Of a stretch of DNA of 25,788 nucleotides, positions 22,573 to 25,788 are shown in pieces. Origin of the DNA: an uncultured Candidatus Saccharibacteria bacterium (GTDB lineage: Bacteria > Patescibacteriota > Saccharimonadia > CAILAD01 > GCA-016700035); NCBI GenBank assembly GCA_937996675.1, contig CALKUN010000021.1, forward strand, positions 1-25,788, given 5' to 3'. The notes beneath the pieces are model-generated. The model did no database searches. It was not told the origin of the DNA and worked only from the letters and a program-made list of their open reading frames with translations. Every line of letters begins with the position of its first letter. The first letter of the stretch is position 1. Made by a program: the position numbers and the translations under genes.

Positions 22573-24608
22573 TGCCCCGACTTGAGACGAGACTATCGAT
22601 TCTGAATGGAGTCGGACCCGTCACGGAAACGGCGCTGCTGGCATTGGGTCTCAATAACGTCAAAGACCTCCTCCTGTATTACCCGCGCCGCTACGATGAC
22701 TTTACTCAACTGCGACCTATTGCTGAATTGCGCCCAGGGCTGGTAAGCGTACGAGCCCGACTCGACCAAGTGACAAGTCGCCGTAGCTTCAAGCGCAAAG
22801 GCATGTCGCTGACTGAGGCGATTATTTCCGATGATACAGGTTCGCTCAAGCTGACCTGGTTTAATAATAAATGGGTGACGCAGCAGCTTACGGAGGGCAA
22901 GGAGTACTTCTGGCTGGGAGAGCTAAAGTTTGCAGGTAATACCTTTGGCATTACGCAGCCGACTTTTGAGTCGGTGGAGGGCAGTCAGCTCGCTGGCAAG
23001 ATTCTGCCGGTCTATCCAGAATCGGCCGCGATCGATTCCAAGCTCTTGCGCAAGCTTATTGCTCACTGCGCTTCGGCCATCGATGAATTGCCTGATTACC
23101 TCCCGGAGAAGCTCCGCGAGCAGCACGGACTCATGTCTCAAGCAGAAGCTTGCCGTGAGCTTCATTTTCCGACGTCAGCTAAGGAGCTGGAACGGGCGCG
23201 TCAGTCACAAGCTTTTACCGAGCTGTTCCTCCTTTTCGCGGCAGGCCTCGTCATCCGTAGTGAACTCGCGACTGAGCCGGGGATACCGATTCCGTTTGAT
23301 GAGAAGCTAGCCAAAGAATTTGCCGAGAAGCTGCCTTATACTCTGACTGACGGACAACGCGCTTCAGCCTGGCAGATTGTCGGGGATCTGCAGAAGGACA
23401 AGCCGATGAATCGACTTCTAGAGGGCGACGTCGGGTCGGGCAAGACAGTCGTGGCGGCCTTTGCTGCCCTGCAAGCTATTCGCGCAGGTCACCAAGTTGC
23501 CCTCATGGTTCCGACCGACATTTTAGCAAGACAGCACTATGATTCCCTGACAATGTTACTTGCGCCGTGGGATGTGAGGGTAACGGTTCTCACTAGCAGA
23601 CTGCCAGCTGCCGAGAAGAAGCAGGCCCGTGAAGCCGTTGAATCAGGCGAGTCTGAACTTATCATCGGTACGCAGGCACTATTGGCTCAGGGGACGCAGT
23701 TTACGTCACTTGGGCTCATTATTGTGGACGAACAGCATCGCTTTGGCGTGCGTCAGCGGATTGCCCTCAAAGACAAGGCTGGGCGCCTGCCTCACGTTCT
23801 GACGATGACTGCCACGCCGATCCCGCGTACGCTTGCCCTCGTGCTCTATGGAGATTTGGAACTATCGATTATCAAGGAGCTTCCGCCTGGTCGCCAGCCG
23901 ACGCGTACGCAAGTGGCTTTTGAAGCTGACCGTGTACATATCTACAATCAGATGAGCCTCTTGTTCGATCAGGGACAGCAAGCCTATATTGTCTGTCCGG
24001 CGATTGATGAGACCGACAGTGGTGGTATGAAGGCAGCTAGCGCTGAGTACAAGGCGCTTCAAAAAGGCGTCTTCAAACACCGACGCATTGGCCTGGTGCA
24101 CGGCAAGCTCAAGACCGATGAGAAGAATGCTGTCATGGCAGACTTTGTGGCTGGTAAGCTCGATATATTGGTTGCGACCACGGTAATTGAAGTCGGCATC
24201 CATGTACCCAATGCCACGATGATGATCGTGGAGCAAGCCGAGAGATTTGGGCTAGCCACCCTGCACCAACTACGTGGGCGAGTCGGCCGCGGCGATACCG
24301 CGTCGGTGTGCTTCCTCTTTACTGATAGTACCAAGCCTCTCTCGGTGAACCGCCTCAGGGCTCTTGAGCGTACTAGCGATGGATTCCGCTTAGCGGAGAT
24401 CGATCTGGAATCGCGTGGAGCGGGTGAGCGCTTCGGCCATCGACAGTCCGGCGAAGAAGAGCTGCGCTTTGCGGCGCTGACAGATAGGGATCTTGTGGAG
24501 AGGGTGAGCCAAGCTGCACAAGCTTTCTTGAAAGAGGAAAATATTGTAGAATATCCTCAGACACTCGAACGTATTAATCGACTCAAGTCAGTTACGTCTC
24601 TCGACTAA
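22572..24608 (+). CDS. recG: ATP-dependent DNA helicase RecG
   Basis: Remodels stalled forks and branched DNA. At 678 residues it has family length. The N-terminal wedge/OB domain starts with LNGVGPVTETALLALG and continues through FNNKW; the helicase core has Walker A EGDVGSGKT (~285-293), DEQHRFG (~385-391), MTATPIPRT, and motif VI QLRGRVGRG, followed by the RecG C-terminal segment DLESRGAGERFGHRQSG. The start is fixed by overlap with the tyrS stop; AGGG a few bases upstream may help re-initiation. The phospholipase-like gene begins 10 nt after its stop. Confidence 0.96.
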   Translation: MPRLETRLSILNGVGPVTETALLALGLNNVKDLLLYYPRRYDDFTQLRPIAELRPGLVSVRARLDQVTSRRSFKRKGMSLTEAIISDDTGSLKLTWFNNKWVTQQLTEGKEYFWLGELKFAGNTFGITQPTFESVEGSQLAGKILPVYPESAAIDSKLLRKLIAHCASAIDELPDYLPEKLREQHGLMSQAEACRELHFPTSAKELERARQSQAFTELFLLFAAGLVIRSELATEPGIPIPFDEKLAKEFAEKLPYTLTDGQRASAWQIVGDLQKDKPMNRLLEGDVGSGKTVVAAFAALQAIRAGHQVALMVPTDILARQHYDSLTMLLAPWDVRVTVLTSRLPAAEKKQAREAVESGESELIIGTQALLAQGTQFTSLGLIIVDEQHRFGVRQRIALKDKAGRLPHVLTMTATPIPRTLALVLYGDLELSIIKELPPGRQPTRTQVAFEADRVHIYNQMSLLFDQGQQAYIVCPAIDETDSGGMKAASAEYKALQKGVFKHRRIGLVHGKLKTDEKNAVMADFVAGKLDILVATTVIEVGIHVPNATMMIVEQAERFGLATLHQLRGRVGRGDTASVCFLFTDSTKPLSVNRLRALERTSDGFRLAEIDLESRGAGERFGHRQSGEEELRFAALTDRDLVERVSQAAQAFLKEENIVEYPQTLERINRLKSVTSLD

Positions 24609-24618
24609 ACATCAAACT

Positions 24619-25392
24619 ATGAATTCAGGATTTGCATCATTCGCCACTCGTGGCAAAGTATCGATCGCCGGCACCCACCAAAAGTTGGACCGCGAGGCTT
24701 TTCGTATTTTGTCGCCCATGATCACGCCAGGACACTTCCCATTGCGTCGTGAGATCCTGAAGTTTGAAGGCTATGGTGGACCCGATGGGCTCAAAGTAAA
24801 AGGGGATTACAAGACTGATCACCTCTGGGATCCGATCAACGAGATTGGCTTTTTGCCTATCTGGATCGAGTCGCATTATGCCAACCTCGTCGATGCGCTC
24901 AAGCGAGAAGATTACGTTGAGGCGAGCTTTCACGCCGGCTACATGGCCCACTATATTACTGATTCGCTCACGCCGGCTCACCACATGAGTCACAAATTGC
25001 TCGAAGAAGAGTACAACAATGTCTCAAAAGTCCGTCAGAGCTGGAAAAACTGGGGCATGAAAGGCTGGAAGAGCTCACACTTTGCTTTTGAGACTGGCAT
25101 CTCGGCCGCCACAATGTTCTCGCCACTCCGAGTCAAATTTGATCTAGCTCTCACCGAAGGCATTGCAAAGGATGGCATTGCTCAGATCATCAAGGATGAG
25201 TCACTCAAGATAGCCAAGCTCAATCTCTATGAAGACTTTCTCAAGAACGGTTGGACTACCCGACTAGCCAAGTCGGTCTGTGCCACTGTCGTACCAAAGA
25301 TCCCGCAGATGATCGCTGCTGCCTGGCTCGCCGCCTATCAAGAAGCCTGGTGCGAGAAGCCAGCCAAGCGTCTCGCCGCCGCTGCGCACTAG
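24619..25392 (+). CDS. Zinc-dependent phospholipase C / P1 nuclease-fold protein
   Basis: A 257-residue, mainly helical protein with the metal-ligand pattern of the PC-PLC/S1-P1 nuclease superfamily: H20 in GTHQK, D67-H68 in TDHLWDP, H105, then H111-x3-D115 and H121 in MAHYITDSLTPAHH, and H154-x3-E158 (HFAFE). The spacing H-x3-D-x5-H and H-x3-E equals that of Bacillus cereus phospholipase C. Family enzymes are usually secreted, with Trp1 as a ligand after processing; here no signal peptide is seen, so the site of action and substrate (lipid or nucleic acid) are open. It begins 10 nt after recG, without a Shine-Dalgarno, and rsmD follows after 6 nt. Confidence 0.75.
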   Translation: MNSGFASFATRGKVSIAGTHQKLDREAFRILSPMITPGHFPLRREILKFEGYGGPDGLKVKGDYKTDHLWDPINEIGFLPIWIESHYANLVDALKREDYVEASFHAGYMAHYITDSLTPAHHMSHKLLEEEYNNVSKVRQSWKNWGMKGWKSSHFAFETGISAATMFSPLRVKFDLALTEGIAKDGIAQIIKDESLKIAKLNLYEDFLKNGWTTRLAKSVCATVVPKIPQMIAAAWLAAYQEAWCEKPAKRLAAAAH

Positions 25393-25398
25393 GTCAAT

Positions 25399-25788
25399 AT
25401 GACGAGCCAAGCACATACCAGTCGGGTGTCAGCCGGCGAATATCGATATAAGGTCATTCATCAGCCGAAGAGCGATGTGACGCGACCAGTGACACAGAAG
25501 TTGCGCGCCGCGATCTTTGATACGATCGGGCATGATCTGTCGGGTTTAACGGTGCTGGACCTCTATGCTGGATCAGGTGCCTTGGCGATGGAGGCACTCA
25601 GCCGTGGCGCGAGCGAGGTGACGACTGTTGAGCAAGATCGCCAGGCACAGAAGTCGATTGTTGCTAACGAGCGCGAGCTTGGTGTATCGCTCGGACTGCG
25701 CGAGCTGAGCGTCGAGGAGTTTTTGGAGAGCGATACCAAGAACTACGATATTATCTTTCTGGACCCACCTTATGCGGCATTCTCGGAT
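25399..25788 (+). CDS. rsmD: RsmD-type 16S rRNA guanine-N2 methyltransferase, 3' end outside the window
   Basis: 130 codons are seen, from the ATG at 25399 to the right edge. Family features: TRPVTQKLRAAIFDTIG, the SAM-binding motif LDLYAGSGALAMEALSRGA, the acidic residue after the next strand (TVEQD), and the catalytic LDPPY at the end. RsmD methylates G966 of 16S rRNA; about 50-60 C-terminal residues are missing. A modest AGGT precedes the ATG, six nt after the upstream stop, so it belongs to the tyrS-recG operon. Other DPPY rRNA methyltransferases cannot be fully excluded. Confidence 0.88.
   Translation, partial: MTSQAHTSRVSAGEYRYKVIHQPKSDVTRPVTQKLRAAIFDTIGHDLSGLTVLDLYAGSGALAMEALSRGASEVTTVEQDRQAQKSIVANERELGVSLGLRELSVEEFLESDTKNYDIIFLDPPYAAFSD

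Noticed and set aside
1..25788. tRNA genes, CRISPR array, transposase or long direct repeats
   Set aside because: Gaps between genes are short; none contains a cloverleaf-like sequence, repeat-spacer pattern or recognisable transposase fragment.

Overview
The window looks like a chromosomal segment of a small-genome bacterium of the Candidate Phyla Radiation (Patescibacteria), most likely a Saccharibacteria-like lineage. This rests on tight packing of housekeeping genes, a short L19-type ribosomal protein with a long acidic tail, SD-poor core genes and several small unknown genes. UGA is used as a normal stop (pyrD, pyrF, tyrS), which argues against the recoded Gracilibacteria/Absconditabacteria. 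Base composition is close to 50% GC. The lineage call is an inference from content, not a database result.

Layout: (1) 1-1187, minus strand: a small pilin cluster (canonical Flp-type pilin, a divergent pilin-like partner, and a truncated unknown gene) with its own promoter. (2) 1224-5571: dnaE (replicative polymerase) and rplS. (3) 5570-8876: a late de novo pyrimidine block, pyrC and pyrD forward and pyrF convergent. (4) 8889-10492: rnhB-yraN, then a monocistronic unknown gene. (5) 10511-14586: nusA-clpC behind a near-perfect CIRCE operator that overlaps a consensus sigma-70 promoter. (6) 14597-15583: two unknown minus-strand genes forming a separate operon. (7) 15640-18047: radA and a PIN-TRAM (YacL-like) gene. 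(8) 18067-21311, minus strand: a small membrane protein and a class A penicillin-binding protein. (9) 21370-25788: tyrS-recG, a zinc phospholipase C/P1 nuclease-fold protein, and the start of an RsmD-type rRNA methyltransferase.

Two old gene neighbourhoods can be seen with insertions in them: rplS-rnhB-yraN is split by the pyr block, and clpC-radA-yacL (as in Firmicutes) is split by the two unknown minus-strand genes. Core genes that begin a transcription unit (dnaE, rplS, rnhB, radA, tyrS, and the PBP gene) have a -10 box only about 6-12 nt before the start codon and no usable Shine-Dalgarno, which implies leaderless or nearly leaderless mRNAs. Most inserted or accessory genes, and clpC, have clear Shine-Dalgarno sequences.

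No tRNA, rRNA, CRISPR array, insertion sequence or prophage was recognised. The strongest candidates for new biology are the HrcA/CIRCE-type control of a nusA-clpC unit with a possible attenuator in its leader, the split between leaderless and SD-led genes, and the paired pilin genes.
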